Shown piece by piece: positions 46,506-57,005 of a stretch of DNA of 64,000 nucleotides (the first letter of the stretch is position 1; each line of letters starts with the position of its first letter). This DNA comes from Taudactylus pleione (lineage: Eukaryota > Chordata > Amphibia > Anura > Myobatrachidae), in assembly GCA_031769625.1 (NCBI GenBank), contig JAUIMM010000534.1:11201001-11265000 (forward strand), given 5' to 3'. The position numbers were made by a program, and so were the translations under genes. The notes under the pieces were generated by a model, which saw only the letters and a program-made list of their open reading frames with translations, was not told where the DNA came from and did no database searches.

Positions 46506-48211
46506 GTCAAACCAACAGCAGAAGCAGACGGTGCAAGCGCCCGAAAACGTTCAAATTGAAAACGAGACAATGCGTCTGCAATCTCGTTAACAACACCCGG
46601 TACATGACGAGCTCTAAAACGTATGTTGGCCTCTAAACAGCGCAAAATTAAATGACGAAGCAAACGCAAAACTAACGGAGAGGACGATCGCTGGTTGTTA
46701 ATAGCATGCACCACCCCCAAATTGTCGCACCAAAAAATTACATGCCGGTTACTCAGACGCGGTGACCAGAGTTCCACAGCAACGACAATTGGGAACAGTT
46801 CCAAGAGCAACAAATTACTAGTTAAGCCTTCGTCGCGCCAAACTAAAGGCCAAGCAGTAGCGCACCATTCCCCATTGAAAAAAGCCCCAAAACCAGATGA
46901 TCCAGCAGCATCAGTATACAGTTGCAATGACCCATTTGCCACTGGAGGCGCTGGCCAAATACGTTCGCCATTGAACTGAACCAGAAACTTGGTCCAAACC
47001 CGAAGATCTTGCTTAATCTCTGACGACAAACGAATATGATGATGCGGCTGTCTCGACCCAGCAGTGGCCCTCTCCAATTTCCTACAGAAAACCCTGCCCA
47101 TGGGAATTATGCGACAAGCAAAATTAAAGGAACCCAGCAGTGACTGAACTCCACGTAATCTTACCGTGTCCACTGCTAAACAACCCGCAATCTGTTCTAA
47201 CAGTCTAGCCACTTTGTCGCTTGGTAACCTACAACAACCCGCAACCGTGTCTATCTCAATTCCCAAGTACGACAGACAGGAAATGGGACCCTCCGTCTTA
47301 TCTTGCGCAATGAGAACTCCTAAACTGCGAAACAGAGCTTGAGCGGAAAACAGGAGGTCTGCACAGACGTCGCTCTCCCCTGGACCTATGAAGAGAAAGT
47401 CATCTAAATAGTGTGCCACGCCCGCTTGTCCTGTGCCGGCATGAACACACCAGTGTAGAAAAGAGCTGAATTTCTCAAAATAGGCACAGGAAACCGCACA
47501 ACCCATAGGCAAACATTTGTCAACAAAGTAACCTGACTCTAGTTTGAATCCCATAAACTGCATAGCGTCTCGGTGCAACGGCAATAAACGGAAGGCTGAC
47601 TCAATGTCTAACTTAGCCAGCAGCGCGCCCTGCCCAAAACTGCGCACTAAACCTAAGACTTCATCAAAACTTTGATATTTCACTCTACAAAAACTATCAG
47701 GAATGGCGTCGTTCACCGAACGCCCATCAGGATATGATAGGTGTTGGATCAAACGAAACTTCCCAGGGGCCTTCTTGGGTACCACACCTACCGGAGAGAT
47801 ACAAAGATCCTGCAACGGAGGAACAGGGAAAGGACCCTCCATCCTCCCCAGCAGCACCTCAGCCCTAACTTTCGCTTGCACAACTTCTGGGTAGTCCCTG
47901 GCCGAGCGCAAGTTACGGGGAGACCGGACCCATAAAGGACCCACTATTGGCAGAGAAAAACCGAACGAAAAACCTTCTAACAAAAAAGAAGCGTCCTCCT
48001 TATGAGGATATAGACCCAACCAGCGAGCTAGTGCATCTAAACAAATAGGCGAATGAGCCTTAACCAGCTCCTTTTGACCCTTCACGATCCTGGGTGGCAC
48101 TAGCAGACCCTCTTCGGCAATCTTTGGCTGGATGTTCCCCCCCGCAGAGACGACAGGAGTGACGAAAACGACAGGACGACCCCCGTGTACACCGGGAGTC
48201 GTTGAAAGCAA
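46466..48211 (-). CDS. pol: Ngaro reverse transcriptase-RNase H (about 581 aa)
   Basis: It copies the element RNA into DNA and removes the RNA strand. The RT palm carries LDIESAF (D202), LPMGCAVS (about 235-241) and YLDD (268-271). RNase H follows with YTDAAGSSG (D434), ELFPIVV (E471), FWCDNLG (D496) and VNEIADALSR (D546), so all four acidic residues are present. There is no AUG before codon 124; the open frame is counted here from a TTG. The protein is probably made by a +1 shift from gag inside the overlap. No methyltransferase domain follows, consistent with Ngaro. The 3' end overlaps the recombinase ORF by 40 bp. Confidence 0.93.
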   Translation of the reverse strand: MLSTTPGVHGGRPVVFVTPVVSAGGNIQPKIAEEGLLVPPRIVKGQKELVKAHSPICLDALARWLGLYPHKEDASFLLEGFSFGFSLPIVGPLWVRSPRNLRSARDYPEVVQAKVRAEVLLGRMEGPFPVPPLQDLCISPVGVVPKKAPGKFRLIQHLSYPDGRSVNDAIPDSFCRVKYQSFDEVLGLVRSFGQGALLAKLDIESAFRLLPLHRDAMQFMGFKLESGYFVDKCLPMGCAVSCAYFEKFSSFLHWCVHAGTGQAGVAHYLDDFLFIGPGESDVCADLLFSAQALFRSLGVLIAQDKTEGPISCLSYLGIEIDTVAGCCRLPSDKVARLLEQIAGCLAVDTVRLRGVQSLLGSFNFACRIIPMGRVFCRKLERATAGSRQPHHHIRLSSEIKQDLRVWTKFLVQFNGERIWPAPPVANGSLQLYTDAAGSSGFGAFFNGEWCATAWPLVWRDEGLTSNLLLLELFPIVVAVELWSPRLSNRHVIFWCDNLGVVHAINNQRSSSPLVLRLLRHLILRCLEANIRFRARHVPGVVNEIADALSRFQFERFRALAPSASAVGLTCPPFVWQIIRPA

Positions 48212-50372
48212 AACACTTGCCCTTCATAACTCCCGTCGCCCCCGTCCTTCCACTAGCATAACCCTTGCGAGGATGCATCCCGTCCAAAGGGGGCCGACGC
48301 TGCTGCGACACCTCTAACCACACCTCTACGTCTTTTGCTCCGAACGGAATAATCTTGCTGCCATCATGCTTTCTTCTAAATTGCACGTCGTATTCCCGCC
48401 ATGCCAAGGCCCGCGAACGGACAAACATGTCTAGCACTAAAAAAATATATCTCACTATGTTTACATGTTCATCCGCTCGCGTCTCCAAATAGCACGACGC
48501 AAATACCAGCATGCCCTTCAACCAACTGGTGAAACTACAGAAAGCCTCCTCGCCCATACCCCCCGCCTTCTTAGCCTGACCAAAAGCCTTTTTCATATCT
48601 TCGGTAAGCGTAAAGAAGTCGACAAATTTACCTTTACGAATTCTCCCCCTCACACTCTTTCGCAGGCCGCGAAGAACGGCGGTGTTCGCACAATGCACTG
48701 AATCAGCCCCTGCCGCCACTGTAGCTAGCTCCACACTAACGCCCTGTGCAGCTGTACTCACTGACTTCTTGGCTAAACGCCTGGCAACCATTTTGGCTAT
48801 TTTACGCGGGCGCGCAGGGGAACCAGAAGAATGAGAAGAAGAGGAGGAGTCAGACATAGACGAACAAGAAGACTCATGCTCACCAGCACCAGATGGACCC
48901 GGAACAGCTCCCTCGACTTGCTCATTCGTCGTGGCCGAAGACTCGCCTGTCGTCCCTTTCTCCGCGCACACCGGATCAGCTGCTGCAACAGTGATTGGTT
49001 CGCTTGACGGAGCCTCGATCGCCCTCCGATTATCTGCAACCGGGGTAGACTGGTGAACAACAGGACTGGAAGTCACTACCATCTGCGCGGGGGGGGTGGG
49101 AATGCCGGGCGTAGGCGGAAGGGGTGCAGGCGCGGCAAACAGACGAGCCGGAGGCACCAGCGTGAAGTCGGGCGTCGCGGACAAACTGGTGGAGGTTTGA
49201 CTGTACATGACAGGAGATGCGGAAGGTAGCATCGGCATGGGAGCCGATGATGCGCTTTGCTGCGAAATTGGCAAATAAGGGAAATAAAGCTGCGGATGAA
49301 AACCTGAGAAAGGGTAAGGTCCAAAAGTGGCCCCAGAGAAGTTGGGATAAAAAGGCGGAGAGGACACAACTGAGGTGGAGGGATAAATGGGGGGGGCCGC
49401 CCCGGAGCTCCATGAAGCCTGACCCCTGGATGAGCCGACTGGCAAGGGGGGCGCATTATAAATGGGAGGTGGGGCACTGTTGGCGGGGAACCATGGATTC
49501 TGATAGGTGGAAGGGACAGCTTGCCTAGGCCAAAATTGGGCAGGTTGACTAAGCATGGGGCTGATAGACCCAGGGGTGCTACTCAAAATGGCCGCCGGGG
49601 TTAAGATGGCCGCCGGGCCCGACGTGCAGACCAGGCCGGCGGGACCCCCCGCTCCCCGGGGACCAAAACCTAATGACCCCACGTGACCCGCGACGCTAAC
49701 CGCCGGCGGGCCCAATGCAGAGTAACCAGCGGGAGGCGCGAGCACTTGCGCCCCCGCCGGTGCAGCGTAAGCGGCAGCCGACGTGTGGCTGATGGGCGCC
49801 GGCAAGGAGCGTCCATCGGACGCTCCCGACGGCGGGCCCGATGCAGAGTGACCAGCGGGAGGCGCGAGCACTCGCGCCCCCGCCGGTGCAGCGTAAGCGG
49901 CAGCCGCCGCGTGGCTGGTGGGCGCCGGCAAGGAGCGTCCATCGGACGCTCCCGTCGGCGGACCCGAAGCAGAGTAACCAGCGGGAGGCGCGAGCACTCG
50001 CGCCCCCGCTGGCGCAGCGTAAGTGCCAGCCGCTGCGTGACTGCTGTGGGACGGCGAGGAGCGTCCATCGGACGCTCCCGCCGGAGCCGCGTGGGGAGTG
50101 AGTCGGCCCGGGGAGGTTGCCGAGTGCACAAACTCCGCCGGGGTAGCAGGACCCGCATGATGCGCTGGTGCAGCCGCACCAGCGTGCACGGGAGGAGGGG
50201 GAGCCGATGGGGAGGACGGCAGCATCAGAGGTGAGGTGGGGGGGGAAGGAGGACGTGGGGACAGCACAGGTGGGGAAAGGGGGGGGCGCGGACACGCAGG
50301 GGGCAAGCTGAGGGGGCTAGCATAATCAGCTAGCTGACAGGGTGGGGGAGCAGAGCGACGTGGGCGAGGCAT
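48060..50372 (-). CDS. gag: Ngaro Gag-like protein (770 aa)
   Basis: Nucleocapsid-type protein expected to bind and package the element RNA. I start at ATG 50372 (MPRPRRSAPP), the first ATG in the frame. The N-terminal half is extremely rich in proline, alanine and serine. It contains about three tandem copies of a 42-residue repeat (GASDGRSLPAP, YAAPAGA, VLAPPAG) encoded by roughly 126-bp DNA repeats at about 49700-50090. A serine run lies near residues 505-520. The C-terminus has two zinc-binding clusters: CX7CX5CX3H (about 720-738) and CX2CX3HX4C (about 740-752), giving likely RNA binding. The last 152 or more bases overlap the RT frame, which lies +1. The DNA is GC- and CpG-rich compared with the array. 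Confidence 0.85.
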   Translation of the reverse strand: MPRPRRSAPPPCQLADYASPLSLPPACPRPPLSPPVLSPRPPSPPTSPLMLPSSPSAPPPPVHAGAAAPAHHAGPATPAEFVHSATSPGRLTPHAAPAGASDGRSSPSHSSHAAAGTYAAPAGARVLAPPAGYSASGPPTGASDGRSLPAPTSHAAAAAYAAPAGARVLAPPAGHSASGPPSGASDGRSLPAPISHTSAAAYAAPAGAQVLAPPAGYSALGPPAVSVAGHVGSLGFGPRGAGGPAGLVCTSGPAAILTPAAILSSTPGSISPMLSQPAQFWPRQAVPSTYQNPWFPANSAPPPIYNAPPLPVGSSRGQASWSSGAAPPIYPSTSVVSSPPFYPNFSGATFGPYPFSGFHPQLYFPYLPISQQSASSAPMPMLPSASPVMYSQTSTSLSATPDFTLVPPARLFAAPAPLPPTPGIPTPPAQMVVTSSPVVHQSTPVADNRRAIEAPSSEPITVAAADPVCAEKGTTGESSATTNEQVEGAVPGPSGAGEHESSCSSMSDSSSSSHSSGSPARPRKIAKMVARRLAKKSVSTAAQGVSVELATVAAGADSVHCANTAVLRGLRKSVRGRIRKGKFVDFFTLTEDMKKAFGQAKKAGGMGEEAFCSFTSWLKGMLVFASCYLETRADEHVNIVRYIFLVLDMFVRSRALAWREYDVQFRRKHDGSKIIPFGAKDVEVWLEVSQQRRPPLDGMHPRKGYASGRTGATGVMKGKCFAFNDSRCTRGSSCRFRHSCRLCGGEHPAKDCRRGSASATQDREGSKGAG
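49700..50090 (-). repeat. 126-bp GC-rich tandem repeats within gag
   Basis: The motif GGAGCGTCCATCGGACGCTC (self-complementary core GTCCATCGGAC) recurs at about 49807, 49933 and 50059, i.e. at 126-bp spacing, encoding GASDGRS. Each copy is dense in CpG. Confidence 0.85.
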
Positions 50373-50421
50373 GATCAAACTAAGCTGCTTGGGCTATGGC
50401 ACAGGGGCACTGGTACTTAGC

Positions 50422-50643
50422 TTTCAAAATTTCTTTCAAAGAGGCTGATCCCAAGGACCACAGGCTCCTATATAGTCCCCTATAACCACTCCCCCAAACT
50501 ATATGACTGGCCCTTGGAAGCAGCTGATCACACCCAAACTAATACTCAATTTACCCAGCAACAAGGCTGTCATTCAAAACACACTGTCAGTAAAAACTAA
50601 TAATCTTAACACTCCTCAATCCTATTCATATTTCGTCATTCAT
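50422..50643 (-). repeat. Ngaro split direct repeat A1
   Basis: 222 bp at the element's 5' end. It appears identical to A2 (44067-44288). It contains the probable promoter. Confidence 0.95.
50468..50475 (-). promoter_or_regulatory. TATA-like element in A1, probable Ngaro promoter
   Basis: CTATATAG on the minus strand lies about 95 nt upstream of the Gag ATG. Transcription starting about 30 nt downstream would give a short leader. The same motif exists in A2, where it would fire into B2. Confidence 0.45.
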
Positions 50644-51544
50644 TCACTTCCTAGATGCCTAATTGAGTCTGCCAAGTCCCAGGCAATTGCTCAATGTTAT
50701 GATCCTGTGCTGTTGACACGATAAGAAGAATACCCAAAGCAAGGGGTCCTCCTGTCACCTAGTCCAAGCCTATTCTGCAGGGGGGATATGTGCCTTTTCC
50801 GTAGGAAAAAAAAACAGCCAGAGGCATCACTAGGATTCTTTGGAGCTCAGAACAAGTTGAAGAACGATGTGCCCCGCACCCCCACAGAGACATAGAGAGA
50901 AACATATCTGCGCGCCTCTGCCGTGCAGCAAAAAAAATGGGCGTGGTCACATACCGAAGGGCCGTGGCCACTAAAAATGGGGCGTGCCAACATGGCACAC
51001 CACCCATTTCTTGTCACTCTGGGAACATTACTTTCCATTCCATATACACCTTACCTATACGGTGGTTTCTCACAATGTGGAACCTTCGAAGAAATATATC
51101 CTCCATGGGAAGACCGTGTCTTCGGTCGGCATTCATTATTCATGTAGGTCAAATCGTCCGGAAGATGACTGTTTGTGTGGGAATATTAACAAGGTCATCG
51201 TATTACAACAGCGGTTCAACCAGACTCGTTCCCCCTGTCTACCTTCCTGCCCCCTGCATCTCTTAGCCACACCATCTCCCCCTGCATCGTCTCTCAGCAC
51301 ACCATAACCTCCCCAGACACACACACACTGACACAGACCCACACTGACAAAAGCCTACACAGACACACACACCTTTTCCACACAAATGCAGCCAGCCAAA
51401 TAAATAAAACGGCTCGCGCATTCAGGCGCTTTAAGCACTACAAGTGCCTGCATACCCATGGCTGAAAAATCATGTTGCAGCTTGAAGAAATCATCCAGGA
51501 CCAGCTGGGACCTGAAGTGCCAAAGAAAAAAAACGCATATAAAC

Positions 51545-52037
51545 TAGATATGTGTGCTGGACCATTTCTTTTGGATTTGACTCAGATTCGTCGTCCGGCC
51601 TTCGATTTGGATTTGGCAAAGCGCCATGACTGGGTTTGGCTTTGGATTTAGATTTGGATTTTGTTATAAAAATTGACAAAAAAGCTAAAATCACATAATT
51701 TGGGCTTTTTTTTTGTTCCTAGAGTATTATTTACCCCAATAACATTAATTTCCAGTCATTTACAGTCAATTTAGACCACCTCACAGCTCACAATATTATT
51801 TTCACCATTATTGGCCAAAGCCTGCAGTGAGCTGGCTGGTTACTAAGCGACAGACTGGCGGCACAGACACCGCAGTTTAAAGCACATCTATGAAGCATTG
51901 CCACTCACTACTGAATCACAGTACTTGTGTGTTATGCACACATAGAGGGCTAAGGCCCAAGGAGTCATGGTGCATGTATACACAGAGGGCTAAGGCACAA
52001 GGAGTCATGGTGCTTGTATACACAGTGGGGTACAGCA
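51545..52037 (+). mobile_element. hAT-related relic in U9
   Basis: Same structure. It lies downstream of the Ngaro insertion and is intact relative to its neighbours. Confidence 0.8.
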
Positions 52038-52126
52038 CAAAAAAAGGATTTTTTTTTTCCACTTTTTTAACTTTTAACCTTCTTCAAAGTCTTTTTTAAA
52101 TTTTAAACTTTTTTTTTGCACACAAA

Positions 52127-52436
52127 GCCACTTGCGAGTCTGGACACAGCCCCTTTAATCAGCAAAGTATTGCGCAGCATACATCAGCGAGCAGCGTGCA
52201 CCCTATATACAGTCACTTTACCAGCACAGCCACTTGTGAGTCTCTGGACACAGCACTTAATCAGCAGAGTATAGCGCAGCATACATCAGCGTACAGTGTG
52301 CCCCCTTACACAGTCACTTTGCCAGCACAGCCACCTGTGAGTCTCTGGACACAGCACTTAATCAGCAGAGTATAACGCAGCATACATCAGCGTACAGTGT
52401 GCCCCCTCACACAATCTCTTTGCCAGCACAGCCAAC
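52127..52436 (+). repeat. 101-bp minisatellite, U9, 3 monomers
   Basis: 304-bp span, three monomers, as in U1 and U2. Confidence 0.92.
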
Positions 52437-55400
52437 TCTAAACGACCCCCAGAGTGTACGTATATTTAGCACCGTGGGCCTAATCTGTATAGTGGACAAA
52501 CATAACAGGGATATATTGCATACTGATCAAGTTACATTAGGCTGAATATTTATCAATCCTGAAAGTCGACTGTATAATGGGCATAATGGGTCCTCCACTG
52601 TATCTTCATCATTGCCAATTATATTCTATACTGGGAACAGAGACTATTGGGGAGATTCAATTAGCAGCACGTTTCCATCAGAATATTGCACGCTGATGTA
52701 ATGCTGGTTATCCTACAGGAAATCCTCGCTCGGCTTTGCTCACACCTATAGAGGTGCAGAAATAACTACCCTTGGCCTAGCTATTAATGTCATTTCAATA
52801 TATAACATCCTAAGAGTATTTTCATTTTAATTGTGTTTTTTATATTAATTGAATCCCTTGCTTGTTTTCTACCCAAGTAGCAGTCTTGAAAAATAAAAAT
52901 TGGACAGAAGCAGCAGGTTAATGAAATGAGAAAGAGCTGCTAGGAACTGATTGATTCAATGAGTGGATGCAGTAAAAGAGAACTTTGGCGAATAAGGAGA
53001 TGGCAAAGGGACAGATGTGTAATAAATGGCAAGTGTATCATGGGAAGCAGAGGTGATGGAGAATATAAACATATCACACATTAGTAGAGATTATTTTGTG
53101 CACTTCTCCTTTAAGGAATGTAGAACACGAGTGAGGTCATGCTGTGATGTCATAATGGTAGCTCTTTGCTGTTGCTACCACTCTTAGCTGCCCAGGACAC
53201 TGACATAGCATTATTATTGCTGTCATTAACATACTCCAAATACATCTCTTGCACCCAGCCCACTGAGGGAAAGATATCCTCTTGCGGTAAGTATCTCATC
53301 AAAGATAAGGGCGTTTCACTTGGATGTGCCTGCAGACTTGGAGCTTGACTACCATAAAATATGACCTTGAGCTTGTTTATTTCTATAATTGGAGGTTCTA
53401 GCAGCACAGCACATCTATCGAAATGTAGTAGCCATTCGGGTAAACTCGGTGCTTCTCAAAAGGGGATGACCGTCCTCTTCAGAAAATTGCGCAGCTTTGG
53501 GAGGAATGTAAATTGGGTAATCTCAGGAGATGTGGACTGGAGCTACATTAATGACGTCAGCCAATGTTATTTATTAATGTGGTGAAATGTATACTGCATT
53601 TTAGTGTCAAATGTTCATATTTTAAATAAGTTTGGAAATATAACTCTGCATAGCCTCCTAGTGCCCAGAGGGACGGGCAGTCCTTCAAGCCATGGGTCCC
53701 CAGAGGTTTCCTCCACAGGGGGTTTTTCCTCTCCTGAGTGCTTGAAGGATGATTCTTTGTGAGTCATGAGGCTTCCACCATCTTGGTCTTCTTATAGGAC
53801 AGGCTTGTAAGAGCCTCCGGCTAATCTTGGGCACTAATTTATTTTACAATGCAGAGTAAAAATAAAGTGTTGTTTTCCTTGTGCTAAAATTCATAATAAA
53901 TATATTTTAAAATTAATTTTGCTTGATGTGGTCTTTGTTTTTTTCATAATGGAGGTTCTTAGAAGGTTAAGAGGCTGTGAGGTCTAGCAAAGTAAATCAG
54001 GTGATAAACTCTTCTTATAGTAAATACTGTATATCTGCTACTATAGAATCAGGAATATGGTCTTTCTCCGTACTTGTTGTTACCCACTTGTCTAGTTTAC
54101 AACAATGGTAAAATGAGTTATATGGAAAATATTAAGAGGATCCAGTGACATTTTGCAATTTCTTTACAAAGAAACAAAATCTGACCAAAACGAAGAAGAA
54201 ACTAAAATAAAAACAAAAATGTTATGTTCATTTCATGACACTCACAAAACACTAAAGGCCTTGTATTCTGAATGACATAAAATATTTCTATGAAGCTCAT
54301 ATGGATTACTGGCACCTGAGAAGCGATATGATAACTTTGGGCTGTGGTAAGGGTCCCAATGACAAAAACTTTGTTTGCACACAATCCGGGTCAAGATTTT
54401 ACAGGGATTCCTACCGTGTATTTCTTTTCTCATATAAATATTAAGTAATGAATATATCCAAATAATCTTAATACAGAACATGGGGCAATTTATATGTTGG
54501 TACTATTAAGACTGCTTATCAAATTCATCATTTACTACATTTCCAATCTTCTGCTTTCTTTCACCCAAAATCTGTTTCACGCCTCCCAGAACTATCCTGT
54601 AAATAGAATTGAGATTTGATAATCTTCGCACTACATAATAGTTTAAGGTTATTATGACCTAATGGCGATGTGCAGGATATGGCGGTGGTACATGATGTCA
54701 TTGGGGAATTGGTCAAGTCCAGAAAGGACACAAGAAATGAAAGAGATCAGGTGAAATTGAAATAATATAAAATGTTTTCTAACATGTATACTCTTCTGTG
54801 CTGGAGAAAATGAAGCAAACGACATATGGAAGGTTACAGTCCCTTTAAATAGCAACTATTTAGGATGGTTTTCAAGGCATTTCTTAAAGAGGTTGGATAC
54901 CCTGTCCAACTGCATTATGTAATGCAATCATCCTGCAGACTTGGAAGCAGCGGGGTGCACCTGCAGAACAGGTAGCCATTATGAATGGATTAAAAATGAC
55001 ATATTTGGCTCACATTCACTTCCGAGATGCCTAATTGAGTCTGCCAAGTCCCAGGCAATTGCTCAATGTTATGATCCTGTGCTGTTGACACGATAAGAAG
55101 AATACCCAAAGCAAGGGGTCCTCCTGTCACCTAGTCCAAGCCTATTCTGCAGGGGGGATATGTGCCTTTTCCGTAGGAAAAAAAAACAGCCAGAGGCATC
55201 ACTAGGATTCTTTGGAGCTCAGAACTTGTTGAGGAACGATGTGCCCCACACCCCCACAGAGACATAGAGAGAAACATATCTGCGCTCCTCTGGCGCGCAG
55301 CAAAAAAATGGGCGTGGTCACATACCGAAGGGCCGTGGCCACTAAAAATGGGACGTGCCAACATGGCACACCACCCATTTCTTGTCACTCTGGGAACATT

Positions 55401-55914
55401 ACTTTCCATTCCATATACACCTTACCTATACGGTGGTTTCTCACAATGTGGAACCTCTGAAGAAATATATCCTCCATGGGAAGACGGCGTCTTCGGTCGG
55501 CATTCATTATTCATGTAGGTCACATCGTCCAGAAGATGCCTGTTTGTGTGGGAATATTAACAAGGTCATCGTATTACAACAGCGGTTCAACCAGACTCGT
55601 TCCCCCTGTCTACCTTCCTGCCCCCTGCATCTCTTAGCCACACCATATCCCCCTGCATCGTCTCTCAGCACACCATAACCTCCCCAGACACACACACACT
55701 GACACAGACCCACACTGACAAAAGCCTACACAGACACACACACCTTTTCCACACAAATGCAGCCAGCCAAATAAATAAAACGGCTCGCGCATGCAGGCGC
55801 TTTTAGCACTACAAGTGCCTGCATACCCATGGCTGAAAAATCATGTTGCAGCTTGAAGAAATCATCCAGGACCAGCTGGGACCTGAAGTGCCAAAGAAAA
55901 AAAATTATATAAAC

Positions 55915-56405
55915 TTGATATGTGTGCCAGACCATTTCTTTTGGATTTGACTCAGATTCGTCGTCCGGCCTTCGATTTGGATTTGGCAAAGCGCCATGAC
56001 TGGGTTTGGCTTTGGATTTAGATTTGGATTTTGTTACAAAAATTGACAAAAAAGCTAAAATCACATAATTTGGGCTTTTTTTTGTTCCTAGAGTATTATT
56101 TACCCCAATAACATTAATTTCCAGTCATTTACAGTCAATTTAGACCACCTCACAGCTCACAATATTATTTTCACCATTATTGGCCAAAGGCTGCAGTGAG
56201 CTGGCTGGTTACTAAGCGACAGACTGGCGGCACAGACACCGCAGTTTAAAGCACATCTATGAAGCATTGCCACTCACTATTGAATCACAGTACTTGTGTG
56301 TTATGCACACATAGAAGGCTAAGGCCCAAGGAGTCATGGTGCATGTATACACAGAGGGCTAAGGCCCAAGGAGTCATGGTGCTTGTATACACAGTGGGGT
56401 ACATC
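55915..56405 (+). mobile_element. hAT-related relic in U10
   Basis: Same structure, with TTG in place of TAG at the terminus, as in U11. Confidence 0.78.
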
Positions 56406-56493
56406 ACAAAAAAGTGTTTTTTTTTTCACTTTTTTAACTTTTAACCTTCTTCAAAGTCTTTTTTAAATTTTAAACTTTTGTTTTGCACACAAA

Positions 56494-57005
56494 GCCACTT
56501 GCGAGTCTGGACACAGCCCCTTTAATCAGCAAAGTATTGCGCAGCATACATCAGCGAGCAGCGTGAACCCTATATACAGTCACTTTACCAGCACAGCCAC
56601 TTGTGAGTCTCTGGACACAGCACTTAATCAGCAGAGTATAGCGCAGCATACATCAGCATACAGTGTGCCCCCTTACACAGTCACTTTGCCAGCACAGCCA
56701 CCTGTGAGTCTCTGGACACAGCACTTAATCAGCAGAGTATAACGCAGCATACATCAGTGTACAGTGTGCCCCCTTACACAGTCACTTTGCCAGCACAGCC
56801 ACCTGTGAGTCTCTGGACACAGCACTTAATCAGCAGAGTATAGCGCAGCATACATCAGCGTACAGTGTGCCCCCTTACACAGTCACTTTGCCAGCACAGC
56901 CACCTGTGAGTCTCTGGACACAGCACTTAATCAGCAGAGTATAGCGCAGCATATATCAGCGTGCAGTGTGCCCCCTCACACAATCACTTTGCCAGCACAG
57001 CCAAC
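56494..57005 (+). repeat. 101-bp minisatellite, U10, 5 monomers
   Basis: 506-bp span, five monomers. Confidence 0.92.

Larger units (their letters stand above)
43589..50643 (-). mobile_element. Ngaro-type tyrosine-recombinase retrotransposon, 7055 bp, inserted in U9
   Basis: Read on the minus strand the order is A1 (50643-50422), Gag, RT-RNase H, tyrosine recombinase, SGNH hydrolase, B1 (44700-44289), A2 (44288-44067), spacer, B2 (44000-43589). This split direct-repeat layout, with a recombinase and no DDE integrase or aspartic protease, is diagnostic of the Ngaro group within the DIRS order. There is no usual target duplication. CAT is present at the left junction, at the A2/B1 junction and at the right junction, as expected for crossover from a circle. 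The absence of a methyltransferase domain separates it from DIRS1-type elements. Confidence 0.95.
42727..54150 (+). repeat. Array unit U9 (about 4369 bp plus a 7.05-kb Ngaro insertion)
   Basis: This short-form unit with three 101-bp monomers is interrupted after GGCTCACAT (ending 43588) and resumes at TCACTTCC (50644). Neighbouring units have the uninterrupted GGCTCACATTCACTTCC, so they serve as empty-site controls. One substitution (CTAG for CGAG) lies just beyond the right junction. Confidence 0.95.

Noticed and set aside
49683..50295. Arginine- and proline-rich frames on both strands over gag
   Set aside because: Shadows of the GC-rich gag repeats in other phases.
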